NCBI GenBank assembly: GCA_003598175.1
Contig: QZKN01000085.1
Location: forward strand, 1 to 64,000
From: Candidatus Omnitrophota bacterium
GTDB taxonomy: Bacteria; Hinthialibacterota; Hinthialibacteria; Hinthialibacterales; Hinthialibacteraceae
Length of the DNA: 64,000 nt
Direction: 5' to 3'
Part shown: positions 17,606-26,821 of the stretch, piece by piece
How the letters are laid out: each line of letters opens with the position of its first letter
How positions within the stretch are numbered: the stretch's first letter is position 1
Program-made: the position numbers and the translations under genes
Notes under the pieces: generated by a model
Databases searched by the model: none
Seen by the model: the letters and a program-made list of their open reading frames with translations, nothing else
Told to the model about the DNA's origin: nothing

Positions 17606-20600
17606 TCAATAAATCTTCGAAATTTCCATTTCTAGCAATCGCGCTTCAAACGCCTCCACATCCGCTTCGGACACATTGAAATAGCGGGCGTCGGGATGAT
17701 GGAAGACGACGGCGGAGACGGAGGCTTCCGGCTCCATCATATACCCTTCCGTCAAGGCGACGTCGATGTGTTTTTCCACGTCCAGCAGGTGGAAGAGTAT
17801 GGTTTGATCCTCCATGCGCGGGCAGGCAGGGTAACCGAAGCTGACGCGGATGCCGCGATATTTGGCGTGGAGTTTGTCGCGCAGCGTCATTGCGGGCGGA
17901 TCGGGAAATCCCCACATGGTCCGGATTTTCTCATGCAGCAGTTCCGCGAAGGCTTCGGCGCATTCGATGGCGATGGCTTGCAGGGCGTGCGATTTCAGGA
18001 ATTGGCCTTCCTGTTTGAACCGTTCCGTCCATTCCAGCAGCGAAGGTCCGCCGCAGGTAGTGACGAACAGAGCCAGATTATCCTCGCGACCGGGGCAGAC
18101 AAAATCACAGAGGCAGAGGCCGCCGGCTTTCGATTGACGCGGGAAGAGAAAACGTTCCTGCGCGGAAATCCGCGCCGAATCGAGGATCACGATCTCATCG
18201 TCATCCCGTTTCACCGGGAAAAATCGGAATACGGCCCGCGGGCGGATCATTTTCTTTGCAATGATTTCGTCCTGCAATTGATCCACGATTTTTTTCAATT
18301 CCAATGCTTTTTCGTTGCTGTCCGCGAGTAGATGGTTGTAATTTCCCCGCAGGCCGAGGTGTTTTCCCATCAGCATTTGCAGGTTCAGGTAAGGGTAGAG
18401 CTCTTCCAATGCAAAAGAATCAAGAATATGAATTTTGTAGTCAGGTGGGGAAGGAATATCATGATCCTGCCGGATGATTGTAGGAACGCTCGCTTTTGGT
18501 TCCTGTTCGCGTTCCTCGGTTTTTTGCGCTCGTTTTGCCAAAAGGGCGCTTTCCTCTTTGATGCGTTCCTCCAAACTCTGGCGGCGTCGCGGATCCATGA
18601 TTTGATTGGCGAGATCGAGCCCGTTCATGGCGTCTTTGGCGTAGACGACCAGGTTTTCATATTGCGGCGCGATTTTATTGCGGGTGAATTGATTTGACAG
18701 CGCCGCGCCGCCGACCAGAATCGGAATGCGGATGTCCGCCGCCTGCAAATCCTGCGCGGTGACGACCATTTGCTGCGCGGATTTCACCAGCAATCCGCTG
18801 AGTCCGATCATATCCGGTTGGTGTTCATGAAACGCCTGAATCAGTTCTTCCGGCGGCACTTTGATGCCGAGATTGATGACGTTGTAACCGTTGTTCGAAA
18901 AAATGATCTCGACCAGATTCTTGCCGATGTCGTGCACATCGCCTTTGACCGTAGCCAGTAGGATGGAACCTTTTGTTTGTACGTCCGATTTTTCCATGAA
19001 CTGTTCAAGATGGGCGACGGCGGCTTTCATCGCTTCCGCGCTTTGCAGCACTTCCGCCACGATCAGCTCGTTGTTGTTGAAGAGCCGTCCGACTTCGTCC
19101 ATGCCCCGCATCAGCGGACCGTTCACGATTTCGAGCGGCTTGTATCGTTGCAGCGCCAGGTTGAGATCGTCAATCAGACCGTCTTTCGAGCCTTCAATGA
19201 TGTACGCGGGCAGGCGTTCTTCCAACGTCCCGCGTTCTTTCGGTTGTTTCTCCGTTACTTTCTTTTCTTTATAAAACGCGGCGAAAGCGGAAATGGGATC
19301 GTCGCCGCGATTGAAGATGAGGTCTTCGGCCAGTTTCTTTTCTTCGGCGGGGAGGGAGGCGTAGCGCTCCAATTTTTCCGCATTGACGATGGCGAAGTCC
19401 AGTCCGGCTTTGGTGCAGTGATAGAGAAATACGGCGTTCAGCACTTCGCGGCCGGCGGGGGGAAGGCCGAACGAGACGTTACTGATGCCGAGAATCGTGG
19501 ATGCGTCGGGCAATTCCTTCTTGATGGCGGCGACGCCGTTGATGGTCTGCTCAGCGGAGCCGATATAATTCTCGTCGCCGGTTCCGCAGGGAAAAACGAG
19601 GGGATCGAAAATGAGGTTTTGCGGCTTGATGCCATATTTTTTCGTAAGAATATCATAGGAACGTTGGGCGATCTCCAGTTTCCGTTCGACCGTGACCGCC
19701 ATACCCTGTTCGGGATTATCATCGATGCAGCCGACGATGAGAGCTGCGCCATATCGTTGTGCGATCGGGACAACCTGAGCAAAGCGTTCTTCGCCGTCTT
19801 CCAGATTGACGGAATTGATGATGCTTTTGCCCTGGCAATACTGCAACGATCGTTCAATGACCGCCGGATCGGTCGAATCGATCATGAGTGGAACCTTGAC
19901 TTTATTGATCACGTAGCCGAGAAAGCGGTCCATGTCTTCCATCTCATCGCGGTCGGGATTGGCGAGGCAGACGTCGATGATCTGCGCGCCGTTGCGGACC
20001 TGTCGGCGGGCGATTTCGGATGCTTCCTCGAATTTCCCTTCGCTGATCAACCGTTTGAACATGCGGCTGCCGATGACGTTGGTGCGTTCGCCAACGATGA
20101 GGGGGCGGTTATCGCGTTCCAACTCGAGATAGTCGATGCCGGAAAAATGAACGCGGGGAGCGCGGTGGATATTTCGCTGAGGTTTGTTTTCAACCAGTTC
20201 GGCAATGGCGGTGATATGCTCGGGCGTCGTGCCGCAGCAGCCGCCGAGCATGTTGACCCAACCCTCTTCGACGAAATGCTTCAATACGGCTACCATTTTG
20301 TCCGGCGTTTCGTTGTACCGCCCGTTTTCGTCGGGAAGGCCGGCGTTGGGGAAGCAACTGATGTGTGTGTGGGCGATGTCGGAAAGAGAGCGGATGTGAT
20401 CGGTCATGAAACTCGGTCCAGTGGCGCAATTCAGGCCGATTCCGAGCAGATCGACGTGTTCGAGCGATGTGCATAATGCTTCTACATCCTGCCCGGCGAG
20501 CATGGTACCCATCGGTTCGATGGTGCCGCTGACCATGATCGGTAGATTAACGCCGCGTTCCTGCAATGCCTGTCGGATGCCGATGATTCCGGCCTTCACA

Positions 20601-21109
20601 TTGCGGGTATCCTGGCAGGTTTCCAACAATAACAAATCCACACCGCCTGCGATCAAACCCGTTGCCTGTTCGCGGAAGGCTTCAACCAGTTCCGAAAACG
20701 TGACGCCGCCGGTGACGGAGATGGCTTTCGTTGTCGGCCCCATCGAGCCGGCGACGAAGCGGGGTTTATTGGGCGCGGAGAATTCATCCGCCGCTTGGCG
20801 GGCGAGAACGGCGGCGGCCTGGTTGATTTCGAACGTGCGATCCTGCAAATGATATTCGGACAGGACGATACCGGTTGCGCCGAATGTGTCGGTTTCCACA
20901 ACGTCGGCGCCGGCGCGGAGAAAATGACGGTGAATTTCGGCGATTATATGCGGGCGGGTGATGACGAGGTATTCGTTGCACCCCTCATATTCACTGCCGC
21001 CAAAATCATCCGCCGTCAGATTGAGTTTTTGGATCGACGTTCCCATTGCGCCGTCGAAGACGACGATTTTTTCTTTTAACACATCGCGAATAGAAATCGC
21101 AAGTGACAT
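17606..21109 (-). CDS. metH: Cobalamin-dependent methionine synthase
   Basis: 1167 residues, close to the usual full length. Domain order: homocysteine-binding (about 1-310, with GCCGTTPEH carrying zinc-binding cysteines), pterin/methyltetrahydrofolate-binding (about 335-600, RTNVIGSRMF and DSTD motifs), cobalamin cap and binding (about 630-860, with DVHDIGKNLV supplying the base-off His ligand), and the SAM-dependent reactivation domain (about 920-1160, RVSFGYPACPRMEDQ). It transfers a methyl group from methyl-THF to homocysteine in the cytoplasm, using B12. All four modules look intact. A promoter is visible at 21181-21208. I see no cobalamin or SAM riboswitch in the 255-base leader. Confidence 0.97.
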   Translation of the reverse strand: MSLAISIRDVLKEKIVVFDGAMGTSIQKLNLTADDFGGSEYEGCNEYLVITRPHIIAEIHRHFLRAGADVVETDTFGATGIVLSEYHLQDRTFEINQAAAVLARQAADEFSAPNKPRFVAGSMGPTTKAISVTGGVTFSELVEAFREQATGLIAGGVDLLLLETCQDTRNVKAGIIGIRQALQERGVNLPIMVSGTIEPMGTMLAGQDVEALCTSLEHVDLLGIGLNCATGPSFMTDHIRSLSDIAHTHISCFPNAGLPDENGRYNETPDKMVAVLKHFVEEGWVNMLGGCCGTTPEHITAIAELVENKPQRNIHRAPRVHFSGIDYLELERDNRPLIVGERTNVIGSRMFKRLISEGKFEEASEIARRQVRNGAQIIDVCLANPDRDEMEDMDRFLGYVINKVKVPLMIDSTDPAVIERSLQYCQGKSIINSVNLEDGEERFAQVVPIAQRYGAALIVGCIDDNPEQGMAVTVERKLEIAQRSYDILTKKYGIKPQNLIFDPLVFPCGTGDENYIGSAEQTINGVAAIKKELPDASTILGISNVSFGLPPAGREVLNAVFLYHCTKAGLDFAIVNAEKLERYASLPAEEKKLAEDLIFNRGDDPISAFAAFYKEKKVTEKQPKERGTLEERLPAYIIEGSKDGLIDDLNLALQRYKPLEIVNGPLMRGMDEVGRLFNNNELIVAEVLQSAEAMKAAVAHLEQFMEKSDVQTKGSILLATVKGDVHDIGKNLVEIIFSNNGYNVINLGIKVPPEELIQAFHEHQPDMIGLSGLLVKSAQQMVVTAQDLQAADIRIPILVGGAALSNQFTRNKIAPQYENLVVYAKDAMNGLDLANQIMDPRRRQSLEERIKEESALLAKRAQKTEEREQEPKASVPTIIRQDHDIPSPPDYKIHILDSFALEELYPYLNLQMLMGKHLGLRGNYNHLLADSNEKALELKKIVDQLQDEIIAKKMIRPRAVFRFFPVKRDDDEIVILDSARISAQERFLFPRQSKAGGLCLCDFVCPGREDNLALFVTTCGGPSLLEWTERFKQEGQFLKSHALQAIAIECAEAFAELLHEKIRTMWGFPDPPAMTLRDKLHAKYRGIRVSFGYPACPRMEDQTILFHLLDVEKHIDVALTEGYMMEPEASVSAVVFHHPDARYFNVSEADVEAFEARLLEMEISKIY

Positions 21110-21180
21110 ATGTCATAGCGTCCTTTCTCCCTGAAACTGGTTGGATGAATGGAGAAAACCGAGTTGTCTTGTATTTGGTC

Positions 21181-21208
21181 ATTATACCAGACAGGAAAAT
21201 TTTGTAAA
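21181..21208 (-). promoter_or_regulatory. Sigma-70-type promoter of metH
   Basis: On the minus strand TTTACA (21203-21208), a 16-base spacer and TATAAT (21181-21186). The -10 box lies about 72 bases before the metH ATG. The AT-rich stretch just upstream (21209-21245) has repeated ATAT steps and could act as an UP-like element. Confidence 0.65.
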
Positions 21209-21364
21209 TATGAATATATGCGGATATACGAATATATTGACAGGTCGAATGAAAGAGCAAATATGAGGATCAAGCACAGGTTTGACCGGATTTTCCATAG
21301 TAGGATTGTGAGATGTTTACTCTTTATGCAGGTTTTGATGGGAGTATAGATTCTATTTTACTGT

Positions 21365-21901
21365 TTATTCTTGTTGAAGTTGAATTTCAAACAATGCCTC
21401 GGCTTTCATATGAAAAAAATGCTCCCCGCGTTCATGCAGTGACGGTTCATTCGCTTCGGCCCATTTTTTGATCAGGGCCTTTGTCGTATCCTTCAATCGA
21501 TAAACGACGCTGTTGCCGCTCTCATTGTCGATGAATGTCACTTTGATTTCGTCGGCGACGATGCGCTCCAGGTTGCCTTTCCCCATGGTTGCGCCGATGC
21601 CGAGTTGTATACCGTCGATCAGGCAGGAGGGAGGCGGCAATTTGGGCGTTTCCGCCTTGACGGTCAGGCCGAAAAAGACGGGGATGCCATGCGCGGTGTG
21701 CGCATGTTCCGCCATTTTTACGCCCAACACGATGAACGGGCCGAGATGGCCGTGAAAGCGCTCCATTTCCTCGAGCGTGCGCGGTTGAAAATCGACCGTG
21801 GAAATCATGTCGTGATCCTCATGATCGTCCGTATCCGAAAAAATGGCTGACGGAATCAATACGATAGCCGCCAGGCTGATCAAGATCAATGTTTGTTTCA
21901 T
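21365..21901 (-). CDS. Exported FmdE-domain protein
   Basis: 178 residues with an N-terminal hydrophobic signal (about 4-21) and an AGGA ribosome site. The FmdE domain (about 42-175) has FHGHLGPFIVLGVKMAEHA, CLIDGIQLGIGATMGKGN and the DEIKVTF strand. FmdE is named after a subunit linked to molybdenum formylmethanofuran dehydrogenase, but most bacterial members have no such partner, and none is visible here. The conserved His pair (HGH) and the Cys in CLIDG are the likely metal ligands. The unusual point is the signal peptide, which places it in the periplasm. The next upstream gene on this strand is a prepilin 16 bases away, so co-transcription is likely. Confidence 0.82.
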   Translation of the reverse strand: MKQTLILISLAAIVLIPSAIFSDTDDHEDHDMISTVDFQPRTLEEMERFHGHLGPFIVLGVKMAEHAHTAHGIPVFFGLTVKAETPKLPPPSCLIDGIQLGIGATMGKGNLERIVADEIKVTFIDNESGNSVVYRLKDTTKALIKKWAEANEPSLHERGEHFFHMKAEALFEIQLQQE

Positions 21902-21917
21902 TATACCATCCTTTCTT

Positions 21918-22589
21918 TTATGGCGCGGCGTGGCCGCTGCTTAACTGCACGATGATGCCCATGCTGATGACTCCATTTGACGGAGAATACCACGTGTGCG
22001 AGGGAACCGGTTCATACATATTCATCGAGATTTCCTCTTTCGGGATCGGCCCGATGCTCCATAGTCCATATTCGACCGGGCTTTTCGACGACGGATTTTC
22101 CTGCGAGGCGTTGTTGTAGAAAATATAATCGCCGTCATCGAGCGGAAACGAACGTGGAACCCATATGCCCTCTTCCGTCGGCATGTTGTTGAAATAGCCG
22201 AAGCCGGGTTTGCGGTATTTGATGCTTTGTCCCGGCGCTTCGTGTGAAGCGCCGGGAAATGTATAAAACGGGTCGAGGGGACGGCTGGAGAGATAGGCCG
22301 TCGGCGTCGTCAATTCTTTCGGCAGTTCGAAATACTTCTTCGCCGATTCGCCTCCGAGAGCCAGGCAGAAGTACCGCGTCGGCGGCAGCGCGTTCAAATC
22401 GATGCGATAGGCTTCGAGAGCGTTTCTGCACGCATGGATTTGCGCCTTGGCCGCTGAAATCTTGCTGCGGACCTGCGCCTGCAGAAAATTCGGCACGGCG
22501 ATGGACGCCAGAATGCCGATGACGGCGACGACGATCAATAATTCCAGCAGTGTGAAGGCTTTTTTATTTAAGCAGGTTCCAATTTTCAA
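21918..22589 (-). CDS. Type IV prepilin / type II pseudopilin-like protein
   Basis: 223 residues from a TTG start. A short basic leader (KK) precedes the prepilin peptidase site KKA/FTLLELLIV, with Phe+1 and Glu+5, and a hydrophobic helix (VVAVIGILASIAVPNFLQAQ). Next comes a region with YRIDLNALPP and a C-terminal beta-rich head. The Gly usual at -1 is replaced by Ala. Such GspG-like orphan pseudopilins are numerous in candidate-phylum genomes and may display a head domain rather than build a pilus. No assembly ATPase or secretin is nearby. The start lies 26 bases inside the end of the upstream OB-fold gene, implying coupling. Confidence 0.85.
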   Translation of the reverse strand: MKIGTCLNKKAFTLLELLIVVAVIGILASIAVPNFLQAQVRSKISAAKAQIHACRNALEAYRIDLNALPPTRYFCLALGGESAKKYFELPKELTTPTAYLSSRPLDPFYTFPGASHEAPGQSIKYRKPGFGYFNNMPTEEGIWVPRSFPLDDGDYIFYNNASQENPSSKSPVEYGLWSIGPIPKEEISMNMYEPVPSHTWYSPSNGVISMGIIVQLSSGHAAP

Positions 22590-23376
22590 CAGCGCTTGCT
22601 CCTGTTTTGAAGTCCGCGATGGAACGCGGCCAAAGCAGATACACTTCCGTATGCGGCGTTTCTGTGTCTTCCTGATTGAAGACGCCGACTATATTAAATA
22701 TCCCTTCGGGTTGAGGAGAATCGGGGATTTTCGTGGAGTACCGCAGTTCCACCTGCATGGTTCCACCCGCCGGATCGGCGACAGTGAGCATTCCGCCGTT
22801 TTCCCATACGCCGTCGACTATGTGAACGTTTTGCAGTTCCACCAATCGGCCTTGATAATACTCGCCGCCGGTTTGACGAGTATGATCAAACTGTATCGCG
22901 GCCGCCAGATCGGTGATGGGCATTGGCGTGGGTTCGCCGACATGGCCGAGATTCACGATTTCAAACTTTTGGTCTTTATTGTGGCGTTCATTGATGTTGG
23001 TTTTACCGCCGAACGAACCGGTCAGGCCGGTCACGCGCACCCGGTCGCCGACTTGCAGCGGCACATCGGCATAAGTCAGCGCGCCGCCGCCATACCAGCC
23101 GCCCGAATAGACTTGAATACCGCCGGTTTCATCCTGTACGAAGAGAATGAAATCCGCTCGTTCGCCGCTGCCGCCCCAAAAAACGGTGGGCTCGTTGATC
23201 ACAATCCCTTCGATGGTATATTTGTCGCTGGTCTGCAAACCCGGGAAAGTGGGCAGGCCTTGCTCATCCACCGAGTTGATATCCCCGATGGGTGTAATCA
23301 CTTGCGAGAAAACCGAAACAACGGGCAGACAAAGCAGAATTGTTGCCGCAATCACAAAACGGTGTGGAGACTTCAT
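22564..23376 (-). CDS. Secreted OB-fold-domain protein
   Basis: 270 residues with a Sec signal peptide (about 1-25, ending SVFSQ) and a GGGGGA ribosome site. The central part (about 50-240) looks like two OB-type beta-barrels: YTIEGIVINEP, LFVQDETGGIQVY, LQVGDRVRVTGL and a second set with GRLVELQNVHIV and LTVADPAGGTMQV. Similar domains occur in exported nucleases and DUF5689 proteins, but no nuclease catalytic domain is present here. It probably binds a ligand or nucleic acid outside the cell; this is inference. It overlaps the prepilin gene and precedes FmdE, suggesting a three-gene operon. Confidence 0.7.
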   Translation of the reverse strand: MKSPHRFVIAATILLCLPVVSVFSQVITPIGDINSVDEQGLPTFPGLQTSDKYTIEGIVINEPTVFWGGSGERADFILFVQDETGGIQVYSGGWYGGGALTYADVPLQVGDRVRVTGLTGSFGGKTNINERHNKDQKFEIVNLGHVGEPTPMPITDLAAAIQFDHTRQTGGEYYQGRLVELQNVHIVDGVWENGGMLTVADPAGGTMQVELRYSTKIPDSPQPEGIFNIVGVFNQEDTETPHTEVYLLWPRSIADFKTGASAVENWNLLK

Positions 23377-23488
23377 CTTTTTTCCCCCTTTTGATAGGCG
23401 CTATCAATTATCATACGATTTCAGAAATCGTATTACTTATATTAAATTGGAAATTTCTTCCTGGTCAAGAGGGAATCGTGTTTAAAAA

Positions 23489-23728
23489 TCACAGTTGATT
23501 ATAAACTGTCAAGAAATCTTCTCTTGAAATACCGGATTGGGTACAGATTCTTCTTAAGGTTGAGCCTTTGATGAATCGGTGATTTGGCATGGTTAAAGGG
23601 GTATTGCTGCCATCAGGATTATGCCGTATCATGGAGATATGATTGCCTTCACAAATCAGCTGAAAACCGAGTTGTTCCAGCGTTTTGATTACCTTGTTTT
23701 TTGGAACATCGACGGGAAAATGACTCAT
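23489..23728 (-). CDS. hicA: HicA-type toxin
   Basis: 79 residues with the HicA pattern: a helix (NKVIKTLEQLGFQLI), the catalytic His in GNHISMIRHN, then NTPLTMPNHRFIKGSTLRRI. HicA is a double-stranded-RNA-binding-fold mRNA interferase. The start codon shares one base with the hicB stop (TAATG). Antitoxin first, toxin second is the less common order in this family but is seen in many genomes. All key residues appear intact, so it is probably active. Confidence 0.88.
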   Translation of the reverse strand: MSHFPVDVPKNKVIKTLEQLGFQLICEGNHISMIRHNPDGSNTPLTMPNHRFIKGSTLRRICTQSGISREDFLTVYNQL

Positions 23729-23952
23729 TATAAGGCGATTCCTGCTTCGGCAATATAAACATCGATAACAGGTTCTTCCGATTCGAGGACATCCGGTCCA
23801 AATGTCTTGATATGAAATTCGATAGCGGAAGAGACATCCGATATGGCTTCATCGTAGCTGTCTCCTTCCCCTACTACGACGCCTTTCAAACCAAGGGGAT
23901 AGGCAATAAAGCCGTCGGAGTGTTTCTCGACGATAATTTTAAAAGATTGCAT
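23728..23952 (-). CDS. hicB: HicB-type antitoxin
   Basis: 74 residues: a partial RNase H-like HicB fold with FKIIVEKHSDGFIAYPLGLKG, GEGDSYDEAISDVSSAIEFHI and an acidic tail. A GGAG ribosome site precedes the ATG. No C-terminal helix-turn-helix or ribbon-helix-helix domain is present, so autoregulation by this protein alone is doubtful. It is coupled to the downstream hicA. Confidence 0.85.
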   Translation of the reverse strand: MQSFKIIVEKHSDGFIAYPLGLKGVVVGEGDSYDEAISDVSSAIEFHIKTFGPDVLESEEPVIDVYIAEAGIAL

Positions 23953-24159
23953 GATGAATGCTCCGAAAAATTAATATTTGTTGAGGCACATTTTTTCTCC
24001 CTTTGTGGATTTTCCCTTGAGTATGGCGCTCATTGCCGGAATGGTCAATCTTTGATTCTGGAAGAGGTTCACGCTTCCACCTGTCCCCTCAAATCTTCGA
24101 GAAAATCCGTTATGATGGAATTGATATTCAATTGATCAATACATTTGTGAGGTCTTGCG

Positions 24160-25599
24160 ATGACATATTCGAATCATACCCGGAACAACGGCCGGATGAA
24201 ATCCGTCGCGGAAATTTCGCGTCGTCAGTTTTTAAAAAAGACATCGACAGTATCGGCCTTTGCCATCATCCCGTCTTACACGCTGAGCGGATTCGGCCAG
24301 ACGACACCAAATGAGAAAACCACCTTGGCCTGTATCGGCATGGGCGGGCGGGGAAATCAGAATCTGCGCACGTTCCTGCGTTTCGACGAAATCCGGATCA
24401 CGGCGGTATGCGATGTGAATCGCGAGAGCGACGGATATATTTCGTGGGATTGGGAGCAGGGGAAAGAAACCAGGATTTCCGGACGCGAACCGGCTCGCCG
24501 GACCGTCGATGAATTCTACGCCGACCAGAAAGAGCGTGGGCAATATCAAGCCTGCCGCGCGTATCGCGATTATCGCGAACTTCTGGAAAAAGAAGACGTC
24601 GATGCGGTGATGGTAGCCACGCCGGACCACACCCACGCGGTGATTACGATGGCGGCGCTGAAAAAACGCAAGCATGTGTACTGCGAAAAGCCGCTGACGT
24701 GGTCCGTGCGGGAAGCGCGCCTGATTGCGGAAGAGGCAAAACGCGCGGGAGTGGCCACACAACTGGGCAATCAAGGGCAGGCGTCGGAAGAAGATCGTTT
24801 GACGAGAGAAATCATCGCCGACGGCGTCATCGGGCCTGTGCATGAAGTGCTGGTTCCGATTTCGGCACGCTTTTGGCATTGGCCGGAGATGCTGAGTCGG
24901 CCCAAAGAGACGCCGCCGGTTCCGGACGGGCTGGACTGGGATTTGTGGCTGGGTCCGGCGTCTTCGCGCCCGTATCATCCCGAATATCATCCCTGGACGT
25001 GGCGGAATTGGTGGGATTTTGGAACCGGGCAGCTGGGCGATCTCGGCTGTCACCGACTTTCGACGGTGTTCAAGGCGTTGCATTTGACCTATCCGATCAG
25101 CGTCGAAGCCAGCTCGACCAAACTGTTTCCCGATGTGTATCCGCTGGGAGTCCTCGCGCGATACGAATTTCCCGCGCGCGGCGATCTGCCGCCGGTTATA
25201 TTGAGCTGGTACGACGGAGGCTTGAAACCGCCCCACCCCAAAGACCTCGAAGCGAATCGCGGGATTTCGAATACGATTTTCATCGGTGAAAAAGGAACGC
25301 TGATGGGAACGCAGTTGATCCCGGAAGTGAAAATGAAAGCCTACGGCCAGCCGCCGGAAACGCTGCCGCGCTCCCCGGGCCATTTTGACGAATGGGTCAA
25401 CGCCTGCCGAGGCGGCGTCGCGCCGGGATCGAACTTCACGGACCATGCGGGGATGTTGACGGAAACCTGTCTGCTGGGGAACGTCGCCCTGCGGGCCGGT
25501 TGCAAATTGTTTTGGGATGGGCAGAATCTGACCTTTACCAATAACAAAGAGGCTGATCAATATCTGCATCGCGAATATCGCGAGGGATGGATGTTGTAA
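24160..25599 (+). CDS. Tat-exported Gfo/Idh/MocA-family oxidoreductase
   Basis: 479 residues. The twin-arginine signal is SRRQFLKKTSTVSAFAII (residues 20-37); an alternative Met at residue 13 would keep it. The NAD-binding fold starts with ACIGMGGRGNQNLRTF; VYCEKPLTWSVREARL contains the family Lys. The middle part has LGNQGQASEEDRLTREII and WDLWLGPASSRPYHPEYHPW, a common layout in the larger exported subgroup, and DLGCHRLSTV supplies the catalytic His. It is probably a periplasmic sugar dehydrogenase or a relative with tightly bound NAD. The GAGG about 10 bases before the ATG supports the listed start. A small HicB-like gene follows 25 bases downstream. Confidence 0.88.
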   Translation: MTYSNHTRNNGRMKSVAEISRRQFLKKTSTVSAFAIIPSYTLSGFGQTTPNEKTTLACIGMGGRGNQNLRTFLRFDEIRITAVCDVNRESDGYISWDWEQGKETRISGREPARRTVDEFYADQKERGQYQACRAYRDYRELLEKEDVDAVMVATPDHTHAVITMAALKKRKHVYCEKPLTWSVREARLIAEEAKRAGVATQLGNQGQASEEDRLTREIIADGVIGPVHEVLVPISARFWHWPEMLSRPKETPPVPDGLDWDLWLGPASSRPYHPEYHPWTWRNWWDFGTGQLGDLGCHRLSTVFKALHLTYPISVEASSTKLFPDVYPLGVLARYEFPARGDLPPVILSWYDGGLKPPHPKDLEANRGISNTIFIGEKGTLMGTQLIPEVKMKAYGQPPETLPRSPGHFDEWVNACRGGVAPGSNFTDHAGMLTETCLLGNVALRAGCKLFWDGQNLTFTNNKEADQYLHREYREGWML

Positions 25600-25624
25600 C
25601 CTATTTTGGCTTTGAGGTGAAGCA

Positions 25625-25822
25625 ATGCAACAAATTTACAAACTCCCTTTATTACTGGAACCACAACCGGAAGGTGGATATACGGTGACATGTCCGCTGT
25701 TGCCCGATCTCATTACGGAAGCGGATTGCATTGAGGAAGTGATCCCCCATGTTTCCGATGCGCTGGCCGCTCTGATTGAAGCCTACGAAGATCTAAACCA
25801 ACCGTTGCCTTCCGTCGTTTGA
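25625..25822 (+). CDS. Orphan HicB-family antitoxin
   Basis: 65 residues with a GAGGTGAAG ribosome site. The fold matches short HicB proteins: YKLPLLLEPQPEGGYTVTCPLLPDLITEAD and a helix (IPHVSDALAALIEAYEDL). No HicA lies on either side: upstream is an oxidoreductase gene and downstream DNA has no open frame with toxin features. It may be a solitary antitoxin, a remnant, or partner to a toxin elsewhere. Confidence 0.75.
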   Translation: MQQIYKLPLLLEPQPEGGYTVTCPLLPDLITEADCIEEVIPHVSDALAALIEAYEDLNQPLPSVV

Positions 25823-25887
25823 ATCACGAAAGCACGAAGGGAGCACGAAAGGCGCGAAAAGGAAGGAATGCAGGATTGTAGGAAAGA

Positions 25888-25915
25888 GGAATTACGCCTG
25901 CTCTACCCATGATCG
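25888..25915 (+). repeat. Fragment of dispersed repeat
   Basis: The string CGCCTGCTCTACCCATGATCG matches one end of the double-hairpin repeat (compare 43855-43868) in the space before the next gene. Only one arm is present. The preceding bases (CACGAAAGCACGAAGGG and GCACGAAAGGCGCGAAAAGG) are also internally repetitive. Confidence 0.5.
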
Positions 25916-25975
25916 AAAACAAAGGGTGAGTCTGAAGGCCACCCATACAATGAAAATTAAAAAAGGAACGATCCC

Positions 25976-26710
25976 ATGAAAAACCGCACCCGTAATCGAA
26001 TCGCACTATGGGTGGTGGTATTCAACCTGTCGTTCTGCGCAATGGCGAATTCGCAGACGTATTTTTTTGACAAGAACGCCAACGGTTATATCGACGATGA
26101 GGAAATACTGCTGTTGTACGCCTATTGGATAGAACACAGACCGTTGCCGCCGATCGAATGCCCGCCGGCGGCGACGAGCACGCCCATCCCGAAACCAACG
26201 GACACGCGGATTCCAACGCCGCCGCCGACAAACACCGCCACGTCCACCCCCACGCGGACGGACACGCCGCAACCGACAGCCACGCCGGCGGAAAGAGCGG
26301 AAGAATTGGTCGTGGAAATCTCCGGCCTGCCGCAAGGGGTGAAGCCGTTAGCGATGAAAAAGATTCCGGCGGGGACGTTTATGATGGGGTCGCCGGATAA
26401 TGAGCAGGACAGGTATAAGTATGAAGTGCCGCAGCATCAAGTGACCATTAGCAAACCGTTTTATATGGGAAAATATGAGGTGACGCAAGCGCAGTGGCAG
26501 GCGGGGATGAACAGCGATCCTTCCTATTTTAGCGGGAAACCGAATCATCCGGTTGAACAGGTTTCTTGGGATGACTGTCAGTCTTTCATTAAGCGGTTGA
26601 ATCAGATGGGGTAGGGAACATTTCGGCTGCCGACGGAGGCGGAATGGGAATATGCGTGCCGTGCAGGAACGACGACGCGGTTTTATTGGGAGGATTTTCT
26701 GCATGGGTGA
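25976..26710 (+). pseudogene. Broken secreted SUMF1/formylglycine-generating-enzyme-like gene
   Basis: The first 212 codons encode a signal peptide (about 1-26), a dockerin-like EF-hand loop ([12 protein letters not shown], about 36-47), a Thr/Pro-rich linker (about 62-100) and the beginning of a SUMF1 domain ([38 protein letters not shown]). An in-frame TAG at 26612-26614 interrupts it exactly where family members have Gln. After the stop the same frame continues with the family block [19 protein letters not shown], then ends at a TGA at 26708-26710. The catalytic second half is missing. A CAG-to-TAG change plus a 3' deletion explains this. A truncated secreted product could still be made. 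Confidence 0.8.
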
Positions 26711-26821
26711 ATGAAAGTTGACATGGCAACAAGTAGAACGTATAGTCGGGATAGTAAAAATCGCTGATTGGATATTCGCATAAACAGAAATGAAATAATT
26801 GACATTTGGAAGAGTTCGATC

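Noticed and set aside
18977-20476. 499-codon plus-strand frame inside metH
   Set aside because: Antisense to a fully conserved metH; composition rich in Phe, Asp and Gly as expected of a reversed reading.
21110-21364. Possible cobalamin or SAM riboswitch upstream of metH
   Set aside because: No B12-box-like or SAM-I core sequence was found on the minus strand; only a promoter is visible.
24232-25569. 445-codon minus-strand frame inside the Gfo/Idh/MocA gene
   Set aside because: Antisense shadow; the plus-strand protein has all family motifs.
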